Assembly: GCF_965263005.1 (NCBI RefSeq)
Contig: NZ_OZ253579.1
Span: 3,968,001-4,032,000 of the forward strand
Length of the DNA: 64,000 bases
Direction of reading: 5' to 3'
From: Rariloculus sp965263005
GTDB lineage: Bacteria > Pseudomonadota > Gammaproteobacteria > Steroidobacterales > Rariloculaceae
Shown: in pieces, positions 8,824 to 18,411 of the stretch
Numbering within the stretch: position 1 is the first letter of the stretch
How the letters are laid out: every line of letters starts with the position of its first letter
The notes under the pieces: model-generated
Told to the model about the DNA's origin: nothing
Seen by the model: the letters and a program-made list of their open reading frames with translations, nothing else
Database searches by the model: none
Program-made: the position numbers and the translations under genes

Positions 8824-9900
8824 TCAGGGGGCATCCCGATCCCAATCCCGAAGGGGCGAGCCGCCGCGCTGGCGTATCGCATCCATGTAGGTCTCCAGGA
8901 TTTCGCGCGCCGGGATGCCGCGCGCCTCGGCGGACTCGGCCCAGAGGGCGGCGATGTTCGGCATTCCGTCGAGCCACCTGCGCCGTTCCTCGAGCGGCAG
9001 CGTCGTCACGGTGGCGCCATCCGCCTGCATCGACTCAAGCCCGCGGTCGTAGCGCACGCCAAGCTCGTCGGCTACGCCCTTGCTGTATTCGGCGCCGAGC
9101 GTTTCGAGGACCTGCTGGACGTCCTCGGGCAGACTGTTCCACGTATCGAGATTGATCGCCATGCCGCCGGTCAATTGCGCACCAAGGCCGACGAGCGTGA
9201 TGTAGGGCGCAACCTCGTGGATCCGGTACGGCGGCGCCCCGGTGAGAATCGTCAGCACGCCGTCGGCAACGCCTGTCTGGATCTGCGTGTAGTACGTCGT
9301 CAGGCCGCCGTCGACGGCCACCGCGCCCGTGCCGCCGAGCCACGTGGCGGACGGACCCGGCGCCAGGATTTTCCGGCCGCTCAGGTCATCGACGGACTCG
9401 ACCGGGAAATTGGTCATCAAGTGATAAGTATCGAGCACGCTGCCGCCGAGAAAGCGCGCGTTCTGGTCGGTCCAGGCATCGCGTAACGAAGGCAGAACTT
9501 CGTGCAGCTCGTTGACGATCTCGTAAAGCATCTGGTAGTCGTCGGTCGCGAACGGCGTGTAATACGTCACGTTCTGCAAAGGCATCTTCGACAGTTCCCA
9601 GAGCGTGCCGACCCAGCCGATGTCCGTCAGGCCGATCTGGACGGCTTCGAGCGTGTTTTCGTACTTGTACAGCGACCCGCCGTAAGCCTCCGTCCAGCGG
9701 ATGCTGTGCGGGCTCCCCATCGCCGCGAGGCGGCGGTTCGACTCAGGCACCACGAGCGAGCCCATCACCCCGACCCACGGCAGCGCCGTCGTGTGGCTGG
9801 CGGCGACCGTCAACCTGATCGTCTCGGCCTCGGCCGGGACCCCGGCCGACAAGGCGGCGAGCGCAATCGCTCCGAAGGCTGCTTGCCGGACCTTTCTCAT
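8824..9900 (-). CDS. TRAP transporter periplasmic receptor (DctP family)
   Basis: The mature part of this 358-residue protein follows a clear signal peptide (MRKVRQAAFGAIALAALSAG, cut after AEA). The DctP fold is seen in the motif SGRKILAPGPSATWLGGTGAVAVDGG and in the C-terminal helices. It delivers substrate to the fused permease encoded 93 bases downstream. I selected the Met at 9900 because the signal peptide begins there; 30 further codons upstream are open but unlike the family. Confidence 0.87.
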   Translation of the reverse strand: MRKVRQAAFGAIALAALSAGVPAEAETIRLTVAASHTTALPWVGVMGSLVVPESNRRLAAMGSPHSIRWTEAYGGSLYKYENTLEAVQIGLTDIGWVGTLWELSKMPLQNVTYYTPFATDDYQMLYEIVNELHEVLPSLRDAWTDQNARFLGGSVLDTYHLMTNFPVESVDDLSGRKILAPGPSATWLGGTGAVAVDGGLTTYYTQIQTGVADGVLTILTGAPPYRIHEVAPYITLVGLGAQLTGGMAINLDTWNSLPEDVQQVLETLGAEYSKGVADELGVRYDRGLESMQADGATVTTLPLEERRRWLDGMPNIAALWAESAEARGIPAREILETYMDAIRQRGGSPLRDWDRDAP

Positions 9901-10034
9901 CGTTTCATGCGGCACCAATCGCACTCCCCCCCGCGGATAAACTGCCCGAGACCGGGCGTCGGACAGTACCACGGGTTCGGCCCGATGCAAACGATTGCTG
10001 TTGACGGGCGCGGCCCAATGGTTAAGGTAGCCGC

Positions 10035-11018
10035 ATGGGAATGTTGGTCGAAGGCACCTGGCACGACGTCTGGTACGACACGAAGGCGTCGAAGGGCCGC
10101 TTCCTGCGCAGCGAAGCGCAATTTCGCAACTGGGTCACGCGCGATGGCAGTCCGGGCCCCTCGGGCAAGGGCGGCTTTCGCGCGGAACCGGGACGCTACC
10201 ACCTGTATGTGTCGCTCGCCTGTCCCTGGGCACACCGCACCCTGATATTCAGGACGCTCAAGGGGCTCGAGCCGATGATCTCGCTGTCTGCGGTCAATTC
10301 CTTCATGGGCACGGAAGGCTGGACCTTCGAGCCCGGCCCGGGTGTGATTCCGGATGCGGTCAACGGCGCCGCGCGCGTCTACGAGGTCTATCTCGCCGCC
10401 GATCCGCGCTACAGCGGCCGCGCGACAGTGCCCATCCTCTGGGACAAGCAGCAGAACACGATCGCGTCCAACGAATCGAAGGAAATCATTCGCATGTTAA
10501 ACAGCGCCTTCGACGATGTCGGCGCGGCCGGACCCGATTACTACCCCGCGCCGCTGCGCGGCGAGATCGACGAGCTCAACGAGCGCATCTACCACACCGT
10601 CAACAACGGCGTTTACAAGTCGGGTTTCGCGACGACCCAGGAAGCCTATGAGGAAGCCGTCACGGCGCTGTTCGAAACGCTCGATATGCTCGAAGAGCGC
10701 CTCGCGACGCGCAGGTACCTCGTGGGCTCTGAAATCACCGAGGCCGACTGGCGCCTGTGGACGACGCTCGTGCGTTTCGATCCCGTCTACTTCGGGCACT
10801 TCAAGTGCAACGTGCGCCGCATCGTCGATTATCCGAACCTGTGGGGCTACACCTGCGACCTGTACCAGCAGCCCGGTATCGCCGAGACCGTCGACATTGC
10901 GTACATCCAGGCGCACTACTACGGCAGCCACGAGAGCATCAATCCGCATCGCATCCTGCCGGTGGGTCCCGAAATCGATTACTCCGTACCCCACGACCGC
11001 GCCCGGCTCGGCAATTGA
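10035..11018 (+). CDS. Glutathionyl-hydroquinone reductase (YqjG/Xi-class GST)
   Basis: The 327-residue protein has the Xi-class active-site motif ACPWAHR with Cys63 as the catalytic residue. It also has the family N-terminus with FLRSEAQFRNWVT and the C-terminal helical domain with EADWRLWTTLVRFDPVYFGHFKCN. These enzymes reduce glutathionyl-hydroquinones, releasing hydroquinone and oxidised glutathione, in quinone detoxification. It is divergent from the TRAP receptor gene, with about 135 bases between the two starts that must hold both promoters. The gene downstream is convergent. Confidence 0.93.
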   Translation: MGMLVEGTWHDVWYDTKASKGRFLRSEAQFRNWVTRDGSPGPSGKGGFRAEPGRYHLYVSLACPWAHRTLIFRTLKGLEPMISLSAVNSFMGTEGWTFEPGPGVIPDAVNGAARVYEVYLAADPRYSGRATVPILWDKQQNTIASNESKEIIRMLNSAFDDVGAAGPDYYPAPLRGEIDELNERIYHTVNNGVYKSGFATTQEAYEEAVTALFETLDMLEERLATRRYLVGSEITEADWRLWTTLVRFDPVYFGHFKCNVRRIVDYPNLWGYTCDLYQQPGIAETVDIAYIQAHYYGSHESINPHRILPVGPEIDYSVPHDRARLGN

Positions 11019-11106
11019 GCCGAGCGCCGCTCGACGCTCACCCGGTCCTCACGCCCCCCATTGCCTGATTCGCGCTGCAGCCGGTCACCGGCCGGGGCGC
11101 AGCCTG

Positions 11107-11122
11107 GCAGCCCGTGGCGAAA
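11107..11122 (+). repeat. Solo end of the CAGCCCGTGGC hairpin element
   Basis: GCAGCCCGTGGCGAAA matches the left terminus of the 160-bp hairpin element found complete elsewhere in the window. It lies in the convergent gap between the hydroquinone reductase and pirin genes. No opposite arm is present. Confidence 0.5.
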
Positions 11123-11142
11123 GTCCGGCTGTCAGGGATCGT

Positions 11143-12006
<864 letters not shown>

Positions 12007-12070
12007 GGGGATGTTCCTTAAGGTTGCGCGGCCCGTGGCCGCGGCTGCGAGGCCGGACCAACGGCCGACG

Positions 12071-12466
12071 CTAGTCGTTTTCGCCGCCGGTGCGGGTCAG
12101 GCTGAATCCGTCGGCCGGCCGCTCGAGCGTCACCAATCTGATTCTGCGCGTGCCGTCGCGCGCCGGGTTGCCGCTGACGACGACCTCGTCACCGGACTGG
12201 ATCGTGTCGGGCGAGAAGCCCATGCGCGCCATGATGACCGTGTTGTGCCACTCGAGCGCCCACAGTTCCGGCTCGCCCTGCTCGTTCGCCACTGCCATAT
12301 GGATGAACGAGTGCGGGTTTCGCCAGAGAAACTCCGTGACCGTGCCCTCGAGGACGACGTTGCCGCCGGCAACATAATGCGCGGGAAAGGAATGGTGCGC
12401 CGCAGCAGCAAACGGCCCGGCGATCGTTGCGATGGCTGCGCAGCGCAGTAGCGACTTGAACTTCAT
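12071..12466 (-). CDS. DUF6152 family exported protein
   Basis: The 131-residue protein has a signal peptide ending near AAAAHHSF. The sequence just after cleavage, AHHSFPAHY, is the typical start of mature DUF6152 proteins, and the rest forms a small beta-barrel-like domain with a VLEGTVTEFLWRNPHSFIHM segment. It is a periplasmic protein of unknown function. It lies 64 bases from the pirin gene on the same strand and may share its transcript. Confidence 0.8.
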   Translation of the reverse strand: MKFKSLLRCAAIATIAGPFAAAAHHSFPAHYVAGGNVVLEGTVTEFLWRNPHSFIHMAVANEQGEPELWALEWHNTVIMARMGFSPDTIQSGDEVVVSGNPARDGTRRIRLVTLERPADGFSLTRTGGEND

Positions 12467-12610
12467 TGTGGCGCTCGTTTCGTTGGTGCGGGTGCCGTTA
12501 GTTTATCGGCAACTTCGCCCTCGTGCAGGTATAGGTCCTGTCCGATGAGACATCAGCGTGACGGGGGTGCATGAATCCGGCGTGAGATAAGCCTTCGGGT
12601 CGGCGTTCGG

Positions 12611-12761
12611 GATCATCGGAGGATGATCGTGACGCTGCAGAGCGAACGGGCGAAGACGCTTGAAAAGGCATTAAATGGCCCTTTAATCGTTTCAGTTACA
12701 TATTAAAGAGCAGAATTCGGCCTATTGACATATAGGAAATTTGAGGCCACAGTTGACCTCA
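12611..12761 (+). promoter_or_regulatory. AT-rich regulatory region of hipBA with several dyads
   Basis: The 327-base gap before hipB turns AT-rich and holds dyads: GATCATC-N4-GATGATC (12611-12628), ATTAAA-N6-TTTAAT (12670-12687), CCTAT-N6-ATAGG (12721-12736) and TGAGGCCA-N4-TGACCTCA (12742-12761). TTGACA at 12725 could be a -35 box. The last two dyads sit within 75 bases of the hipB start, as expected for operators bound by the HipB antitoxin. This is inference from position and symmetry. Confidence 0.5.
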
Positions 12762-12793
12762 TATTGCAGAAAATACCTATCACGAGGCTATAC

Positions 12794-13159
12794 ATGGCCG
12801 ATAGCACAAATTTTGAGATATTCACTCCAAAGGGCCTGGCGACCGAGCTTGGTCGTCGCCTGGCCAGAGTCCGGCTTGCGCGCAATGTCACCCAGAAAAC
12901 TCTCGCCAGGGAGGCAGGCATCGGGCTGCGCACGCTTCGCCGACTGGAAACGGGCCAATCGCCGACACTCGACAGTTTCCTGCGCATCGCCATCGCCCTT
13001 GGGTTGGCGGATGATCTGCTGAGCGCCATACCATCCCACGAAATTCGTCCGATCGAACGCGTCGATTCCCCCCGCCGATCGGAGCGCAAACGCGCCCGGC
13101 CCGCCAGCACCAGGGGGGGCGACGAGCCGTGGTCGTGGGGGGACGAGCCACATGACTGA
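12794..13159 (+). CDS. hipB: HipB-like antitoxin, XRE-family helix-turn-helix
   Basis: The 121-residue protein holds a Cro/C1-type HTH (about residues 18-75, with LARVRLARNVTQKTLAREAG and LRTLRRLETGQSPTLDSFLRIA). A basic, probably disordered tail rich in Arg, Ser and Pro follows. HipB proteins repress their own operon and neutralise the HipA kinase. The start at 12794 is preferred because upstream codons overlap the presumed operators. Its end overlaps the hipA start by 8 bases. Confidence 0.85.
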   Translation: MADSTNFEIFTPKGLATELGRRLARVRLARNVTQKTLAREAGIGLRTLRRLETGQSPTLDSFLRIAIALGLADDLLSAIPSHEIRPIERVDSPRRSERKRARPASTRGGDEPWSWGDEPHD

Positions 13160-14468
13160 CGCCAGTGTGTATCTCTGGGGGCGTCGAATCGGCGCCGTTT
13201 CGTGGGACTCCGCCCGTGCCCTCGGCATATTCCAGTACGATCCCGCCTTTCTCCCTGCCGGTATCGAGCTTGCTCCGCTTGTCATGCCCGTGCGGGAGGC
13301 GCCGTACGCGTTCCCCGCGCTCGGTCGCGAGACGTTCAAGGGTTTGCCGGGGCTGCTTGCGGACGCATTGCCCGACCGGTTCGGCAACAGGCTGATCGAC
13401 GTCTGGTTGGCCGAAACCGGAAGGCGGCGTGAAGACTTCAGCCCGGTCGACCGGCTTTGCTACATCGGCAAACGCGCCGTCGGCGCACTGCAGTTCGAGC
13501 CGGCCCGGCGCGGGCTCGACAGGCGGAGCGAGATTGACTTCGCAGAACTGGTTGATCTTGCCAACAGGGTCCTGGACGAGCGATCGCAGCTCACCGGTTC
13601 GCTCGAAAAGGGCCACGACAGCACGGCACTGGAGAAAATTCTCAGCGTCGGCACCTCTGCCGGCGGAGCCCGGGCGAAGGCGGTACTCGCCTGGAATCCG
13701 GAAACCGGAGAATTCCGGTCGGGTCAGGTCGATACGCAAGCGGGCTTCCAACACTGGATACTCAAGTTCGACGGCATCTCCAACAATCGTGACAGGGGAC
13801 CGGCGGATCGCCGGGGATTCGGCCGGATCGAGTACGCCTACTACCTCATGGCCCGCGAGGCCGGAATCCACATGTCCGACTGCCGGCTACACCACGAGGG
13901 CGGGCGCAGCCACTTCATGACACGGCGGTTCGACCGCGACCCGGAAGGACGCAAGTTCCACATGCAATCGCTCGGAGCGTTGCAGCATTTCGACTTCAGC
14001 GTGCCGCGCGCCTACGCTTACGAGCAGGCAATCCAGACGATACGCCAGCTAAGCCTCGGAATGTCTGCTGTCGAGGAGCAGTATCGACGCGCGGCCTTCA
14101 ATATCGTGGCCCGCAATCAGGACGACCACGTCAAGAACATTTCCTTCCTCATGAACCGAAAGGGCGAGTGGCGCCTGTCACCCGCGTACGATGTCGCGTA
14201 TGCCTACAACCCGTCAGGAACGTGGACCCGCGACCATCAGATGAGCATGGCAGGCAAGCGCGACGATTTCACTCGCGCAGACCTGCTCGAATTCGCCGCG
14301 TCGTCGGGGCTGAAGAAGACCGTCGCCGCGCGCATTCTCGACGACGTCGTATCCGCCGTCAGCGATTGGCAGCGGTTGGCAGCGCAGGCAGGCGTCGCGG
14401 ACAGGGACGCCAAACGTATCGCAAGGACGCACCGTACATCGCTGGCCTCATCCGTCACCAACATGTGA
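13152..14468 (+). CDS. hipA: HipA family toxin, Ser/Thr kinase
   Basis: The 438-residue protein has the N-terminal HipA couplet domain (about 1-115) and the kinase-like C-terminal domain. Key elements are present: the phosphate loop GTSAGGARAK (167-176), Lys205 in ILKF, the catalytic NQDDHVKN (322-329, Asp324) and the metal-binding Asp347 in YDVAY. In E. coli HipA phosphorylates glutamyl-tRNA synthetase and induces persistence; targets of this homologue may differ. Overlap with hipB implies coupled translation. No residue loss is visible, so it is probably active. Confidence 0.92.
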   Translation: MTDASVYLWGRRIGAVSWDSARALGIFQYDPAFLPAGIELAPLVMPVREAPYAFPALGRETFKGLPGLLADALPDRFGNRLIDVWLAETGRRREDFSPVDRLCYIGKRAVGALQFEPARRGLDRRSEIDFAELVDLANRVLDERSQLTGSLEKGHDSTALEKILSVGTSAGGARAKAVLAWNPETGEFRSGQVDTQAGFQHWILKFDGISNNRDRGPADRRGFGRIEYAYYLMAREAGIHMSDCRLHHEGGRSHFMTRRFDRDPEGRKFHMQSLGALQHFDFSVPRAYAYEQAIQTIRQLSLGMSAVEEQYRRAAFNIVARNQDDHVKNISFLMNRKGEWRLSPAYDVAYAYNPSGTWTRDHQMSMAGKRDDFTRADLLEFAASSGLKKTVAARILDDVVSAVSDWQRLAAQAGVADRDAKRIARTHRTSLASSVTNM

Positions 14469-14539
14469 ACGCGACGGTTGAGCCCGGTCGAGGGAGCGTT
14501 GTGTGCGGTTGGGACGGCACCCCACCAATCCACCGTGGA

Positions 14540-15253
14540 AGTCGTGCCCTCGATGCGCTTCTGCGGTTCGGCGGATTTCCGGAACCCCTGCTGGCCGGCA
14601 ACTTGCGCACATGGCGGCGCTGGCAGCGGGAGAGGCTCTCGCGGGTCGTCCGTGAAGACTTGCGCGACCTCGAAAACGTCCGGCAGGCGGCTCTCGTCGA
14701 ACTTCTCGTGGAGGCGCTGCCGGATCGAGTCGGGTCGCCGCTTTCGGTAAGAAGCCTGAGCGAGGACCTGCAGGTTGCGCACGCCACTGTCGGACGCTGG
14801 CTCGGGATTTTCGAGAACCTCTACGTGTGTTTCCGCATCCCGCCGTTCGGCGCGCCCCGGATACGTGCGGTAAAAAAGGAAAACAAACTTTACCTTTGGG
14901 ATTGGTCGCAGGTACCGGGCCGAGGAGCGCGCTTCGAAAACCTGGTCGCCTGCCAGCTCCTGAAGTACTGCCACCACCAGGAGGATACCCAGGGCCATCG
15001 AATGGAACTGAGATTCATGCGGGACACCGACCGTCGCGAAGTCGATTTCGTAGTGATCCGGGACAACGAACCGCTATTCGCCGTGGAATGCAAGTCGGGT
15101 GAGAAATCGCCGAGCCCGGCGATCGCCTACTTTCGGGACCGAACGCCGATCGCCGACTTTTACCAAGTCCACCTGGGCGAGCGGGACCGGCTTTCGGGCG
15201 GCATCCGCGTGATGCCTTTTCGGACCTTCTGCAGGGAGCTTGGGTTGCCGTGA
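14540..15253 (+). pseudogene. C-terminal remnant of a DUF4143 AAA ATPase
   Basis: About 235 codons encode the second half of a DUF4143-type ATPase: LLRFGGFPEPL, a winged-helix region around LSEDLQVAHATVGRWLGIFENL, and the nuclease-like DUF4143 core with LYLWDWSQV, FENLVACQLLKY, REVDFVV and FAVECKSGE. The N-terminal P-loop ATPase domain of about 150 residues is missing. Upstream the frame runs into the antisense-like shadow of hipA without homology. The 5' part was probably lost when the hipBA unit arrived. An intact member of the family lies near 25-26 kb, but the two are not close copies. Confidence 0.75.
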
Positions 15254-15416
15254 CATAACGCGGCCATGCGGGAGTACAATACTGAAGGTCCTGTTCGGCC
15301 ATCGGCATGCACGGCCGCAGCGTCATCGCCGACCGTGGCATCCCCCGCCCGCCGCCAGCGGAGTCATTGCCGCTGCTGCAGGCGGAAGGCCCAGCAACAT
15401 GGGGAAGGATCAGCAA

Positions 15417-16259
15417 ATGCCAGCCAATGAATCTCGAACTATCGCGGACGTCTTCAAGTTGCTCGACAAGTGGCGGCATCTGCCCGCTTACCGCCTCGAA
15501 TCCCGCGTGGCGCCCTTCTTCGCTCTCTTCCTCCGCGATATCCTGAGCGCCCGCTTCGGCGTCAATCGGCCACCGCAATAATGCCGTTGATCGAGCCGTC
15601 GCTGGACACGTCGACGAAGGGGTACAAGCCGTTGAAAAAGGTGTCGCCCATGTGAACTGCACGAAGTCGTTATTCCGGAGTTTCCGTTGCGTATTGGGAC
15701 GTTGTATCCAGAGGGAAAGTCTCCTCCAAACCGATCAGAAGCAAAACGCCAATCCTGGCAAAACTTGTCATACAACGTCGACTATGTCGCTTTCTCGGAA
15801 GACCGCAAGACGGCGTTCCTCGTTGAACTGAAAACCGATATGGACTCTCTTCGGGAGAGCCAAAGTCAGTATCTTCACGATGCACGGCGTGTCGGGCTTG
15901 AAGCCTTGGTCAACGGAGTTATCGACATCTGGGACGCGACCAAGAAGAAAGAGAAGTACGGTCATCTGCTGTACCTTCTTTCCGAACTCGACCTTGTTTC
16001 CGCTCCTTCAAGCAGAAACGGAAATTGGAAAAATGCATTCGACGGCGTGCAAGCTACCGTGGATAGGCAAAACTGGGAGATCAAGGTCGTCTACATCCAA
16101 CCTACAGAAAAAACCGACTTCGAGTACATCTACTTTAACGAGGTTGCAGATGTCGTCCGCGAGCGAGGCGAGCTCGGCTGCATGTTCGCTAAATCTCTCA
16201 GGCAGTGGACCTCCTTGGCTGGGTCGCGGGATCCGCGGGGCACAGCTAAGGATATGTGA
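15417..16259 (+). pseudogene. PD-(D/E)XK nuclease-like gene disrupted by an 84-bp insertion
   Basis: The first half (MPANESRTIADVFKLLDKW, ending SARFGVNRP) follows a GGAAGGA ribosome site. It is interrupted at 15573 by 84 bases carrying three in-frame stops. The second half resumes in the same frame with LHEVVIPEFPLRIGT and holds NVDYVAFSED and AFLVELKTD, a D...ExK signature of the PD-(D/E)XK fold. Removing 15573-15656 gives one open frame of about 252 codons. A TTG at 15687 could restart the second half alone. I recall uncharacterised homologues of similar layout, but cannot verify this here. Biological role is unknown. Confidence 0.75.
15573..15656 (-). repeat. 84-bp inverted copy of part of the MBL-fold gene
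   Basis: This block is the exact reverse complement of 18959-19042 inside the MBL hydrolase gene. Counting one mismatch and six further bases (15566-15571) the match is 91 bp. It starts and ends on codon boundaries of the host frame. The MBL gene is intact, so it is the donor. Confidence 0.95.
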
Positions 16260-16424
16260 CGACTACATCGACTCGCTCCGGATCGCGCTACACTACCGGT
16301 GTTTCAGGGGCTATCGCGTAGCAAGCACGTGGTCTCGTTACCGCCGGAGGCGTTGCGGGCACGGCTGTCGCACGTGACGCCGATAGGGTGGCCGCCGTTC
16401 CGGCTGGCGAGCGAGGTTTGAAGC

Positions 16425-17696
16425 GTGGGCCATTCGAGGCTACAGGAAGTCAGGCTACGGAACTTTCGCTGCTTTGCGGAGACGCAAACGGCCAAGCTCG
16501 CCCGTCTCACGCTCCTCGTCGGCGAGAACAGCACGGGTAAGACATCGTTCCTCGCCGCCGTGCGAGCTGCGTGGCGCCTTGCATACGGTTCGGGCGACGC
16601 CGGCTTCAACGATCCGCCGTATCGGCTTGGCGCCTATTCCGAGATCGCACACGCCTCCCGCATCCGACAGCCCAGCGCATCTTCGTTCACGCTCGGGTTC
16701 AGGAACCTGAGCGGCGGCAGCCCTATCGACATCGACATGACCTTCGAGCCATCCGACTTCGTCTCCCATCCCGCGCGAACACGCTGGAGTTGCGGCGACG
16801 CCTGGGTTCAACAGTCCATGCTCAACGGCGACATCGCCGAAGTCACATTCGGCGCCGGAACCCGGGATTGGCGCATCGGCGATCCCACCAATACCGAAGG
16901 GCGGCGGCTATACGCGCCCGCCATATGCAACGCCATCGAACGCGAGCTTGACGGCGAACGCCTCGCCGCATTCAGCCCGCTGATTGCCTACTTCGACTCA
17001 AAGCGCGGCATACGAGAACCGTACGCCAGCGCACCGATTCGGGCAAACCCTGAGCGAACATACGATCCGAAAGGCGCGGCATCCGATCCCTGGGGCGCCA
17101 ACGCCCCGAACGTCCTCGCCGGTCTCATCGAGGACGACCCTTCGGAGCTGAGGCGACACATCGAGATCTTCGGCCAACAATCGGGGTTGTTCGACGACAT
17201 CGAAGTAACGCGGCTGGGAAAATGGGACGGCGCACCGTTTCAGGTACTAGTGCGAAAGTACGGCCACGGGAATCGGAAAGGGCCCAAGCGCAACCTTATC
17301 GATGTAGGATTCGGCGTAAGCCAGGTGCTGCCCGTGCTGATCGAGGTATTCCAGGCGCAAGCACCCGAGCTCTTTCTGTTCCAGCAACCGGAAGTTCACC
17401 TCCACCCGAGCGCCCAGGCAGCTCTCGGCACGCTGTTCTGCGAAGTTGCCGCAAGCGGCAAGCAGATTCTTGTCGAAACGCACAGCGACTACCTACTTGA
17501 TCGCGTGCGCATGGAGATCCGCGACGGCGGCACGGGGTTGACGCCCACGGACGTTTCAATCCTTTACTTTCAGCGCCACGGCATGGGGGTTCTCATCCAT
17601 TCACTGAGGTTCGACAAGAACGGTAATGTCCTCGACGCACCGATCGGCTATCGGCAATTCTTCATGGAAGAGACGCGAAGATCGGTGGGGTTGTGA
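16425..17696 (+). CDS. AAA family ATPase of the OLD/SMC-like type, partner of a PIN protein
   Basis: The 423-residue protein starts at GTG with LQEVRLRNFRCF, typical of RecF/OLD-like ATPases. It has Walker A GENSTGKTS (33-41), the signature-like GFGVSQVLPVL (295-305), Walker B LFLFQQPEVHLHP (316-328) and the H-loop ETHSDYLL (351-358). The Walker B acidic pair is QQPE, not the EQPE or DEPE common in relatives. There is no Toprim domain. The stop overlaps the ATG of a PIN-like protein by one base (TGATG). ATPases of this kind with a separate nuclease occur in anti-phage systems such as PARIS and Gabija; a defence role here is inference. Confidence 0.85.
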   Translation: MGHSRLQEVRLRNFRCFAETQTAKLARLTLLVGENSTGKTSFLAAVRAAWRLAYGSGDAGFNDPPYRLGAYSEIAHASRIRQPSASSFTLGFRNLSGGSPIDIDMTFEPSDFVSHPARTRWSCGDAWVQQSMLNGDIAEVTFGAGTRDWRIGDPTNTEGRRLYAPAICNAIERELDGERLAAFSPLIAYFDSKRGIREPYASAPIRANPERTYDPKGAASDPWGANAPNVLAGLIEDDPSELRRHIEIFGQQSGLFDDIEVTRLGKWDGAPFQVLVRKYGHGNRKGPKRNLIDVGFGVSQVLPVLIEVFQAQAPELFLFQQPEVHLHPSAQAALGTLFCEVAASGKQILVETHSDYLLDRVRMEIRDGGTGLTPTDVSILYFQRHGMGVLIHSLRFDKNGNVLDAPIGYRQFFMEETRRSVGL

Positions 17697-18190
17697 TGTG
17701 CGCCATCGTCGATGCCAATGTCGCCAGCGAAGTGTTTGGCCCCGAACGCCCCGAAGCAGGTAGACGATTCTTCGATTGGCTGACGAGTCAGCGCGGCCAG
17801 TTGGTTGTCGGTGGCGACTTGCTTCGGGAACTCAGCGTCAACAACGCGTTCCTCACCTGGTTTCGGACCGCGATCAACAGTGCGCGTGTGCGGCAGGTCG
17901 GTAGCGATGCCCTCGCGACACATCTCGACGAACTCGCAAGCAAAACCTGCAAGTCCAACGACAAGCACGTTCTCGCGCTTGCCGCCGCAAGCGGCGCAAG
18001 GCTGCTATATACAAATGATCGCGCCCTGATCGATGACTTCCACGACCGCGCGATTCTCTCAAATCCGGGTAAGGTCTATACGACCGGAATGTCGAAATCA
18101 GTCACGTCCACCCACAAACGCCTGTTGGCTCGCCGCGACGTCTGCCGGTCCCAAGCCGGCTCGTCAAGCAGAAACCCGCATAGCGGGTGA
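17696..18190 (+). CDS. PIN-like nuclease partner of the AAA ATPase
   Basis: The 164-residue protein has the PIN layout: MCAIVDANVASEVF with Asp6 after a first beta strand, an acidic Glu45 in LLREL, Asp89 in KSNDKHVLALA and Asp108 in LLYTNDRALIDDF. These four acids would bind the metal used for RNA or DNA cleavage. The last 35 residues are basic and Ser-rich. Translation is coupled to the ATPase gene; a GTG three bases earlier is an alternative start. PIN toxins usually pair with small antitoxins, so pairing with a large ATPase is unusual. Base composition is lower in GC than the neighbours. Confidence 0.75.
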   Translation: MCAIVDANVASEVFGPERPEAGRRFFDWLTSQRGQLVVGGDLLRELSVNNAFLTWFRTAINSARVRQVGSDALATHLDELASKTCKSNDKHVLALAAASGARLLYTNDRALIDDFHDRAILSNPGKVYTTGMSKSVTSTHKRLLARRDVCRSQAGSSSRNPHSG

Positions 18191-18411
18191 TTGAAAGGCC
18201 ATGGCGAAAGCATGGCCAAACAGTACGGATCGAGAAATACCCGAGAAATTGTGTAGCGGACGCTTGGATTCGCCGCCGGCGGCCTTATCCGCCCAGCACC
18301 GCATTCAATCGAACGACCGGCGCCCGCCGATGCGATCGTTCGCGACTCGCGGGCGAGCGTGCTACTGACCTATAATCCGGCCTGTCCGACCACATACTCG
18401 GGGGAACGCAA

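Noticed and set aside
15573..15656. Diversity-generating retroelement copy
   Set aside because: The copy is exact, inverted, and there is no reverse transcriptase nearby.
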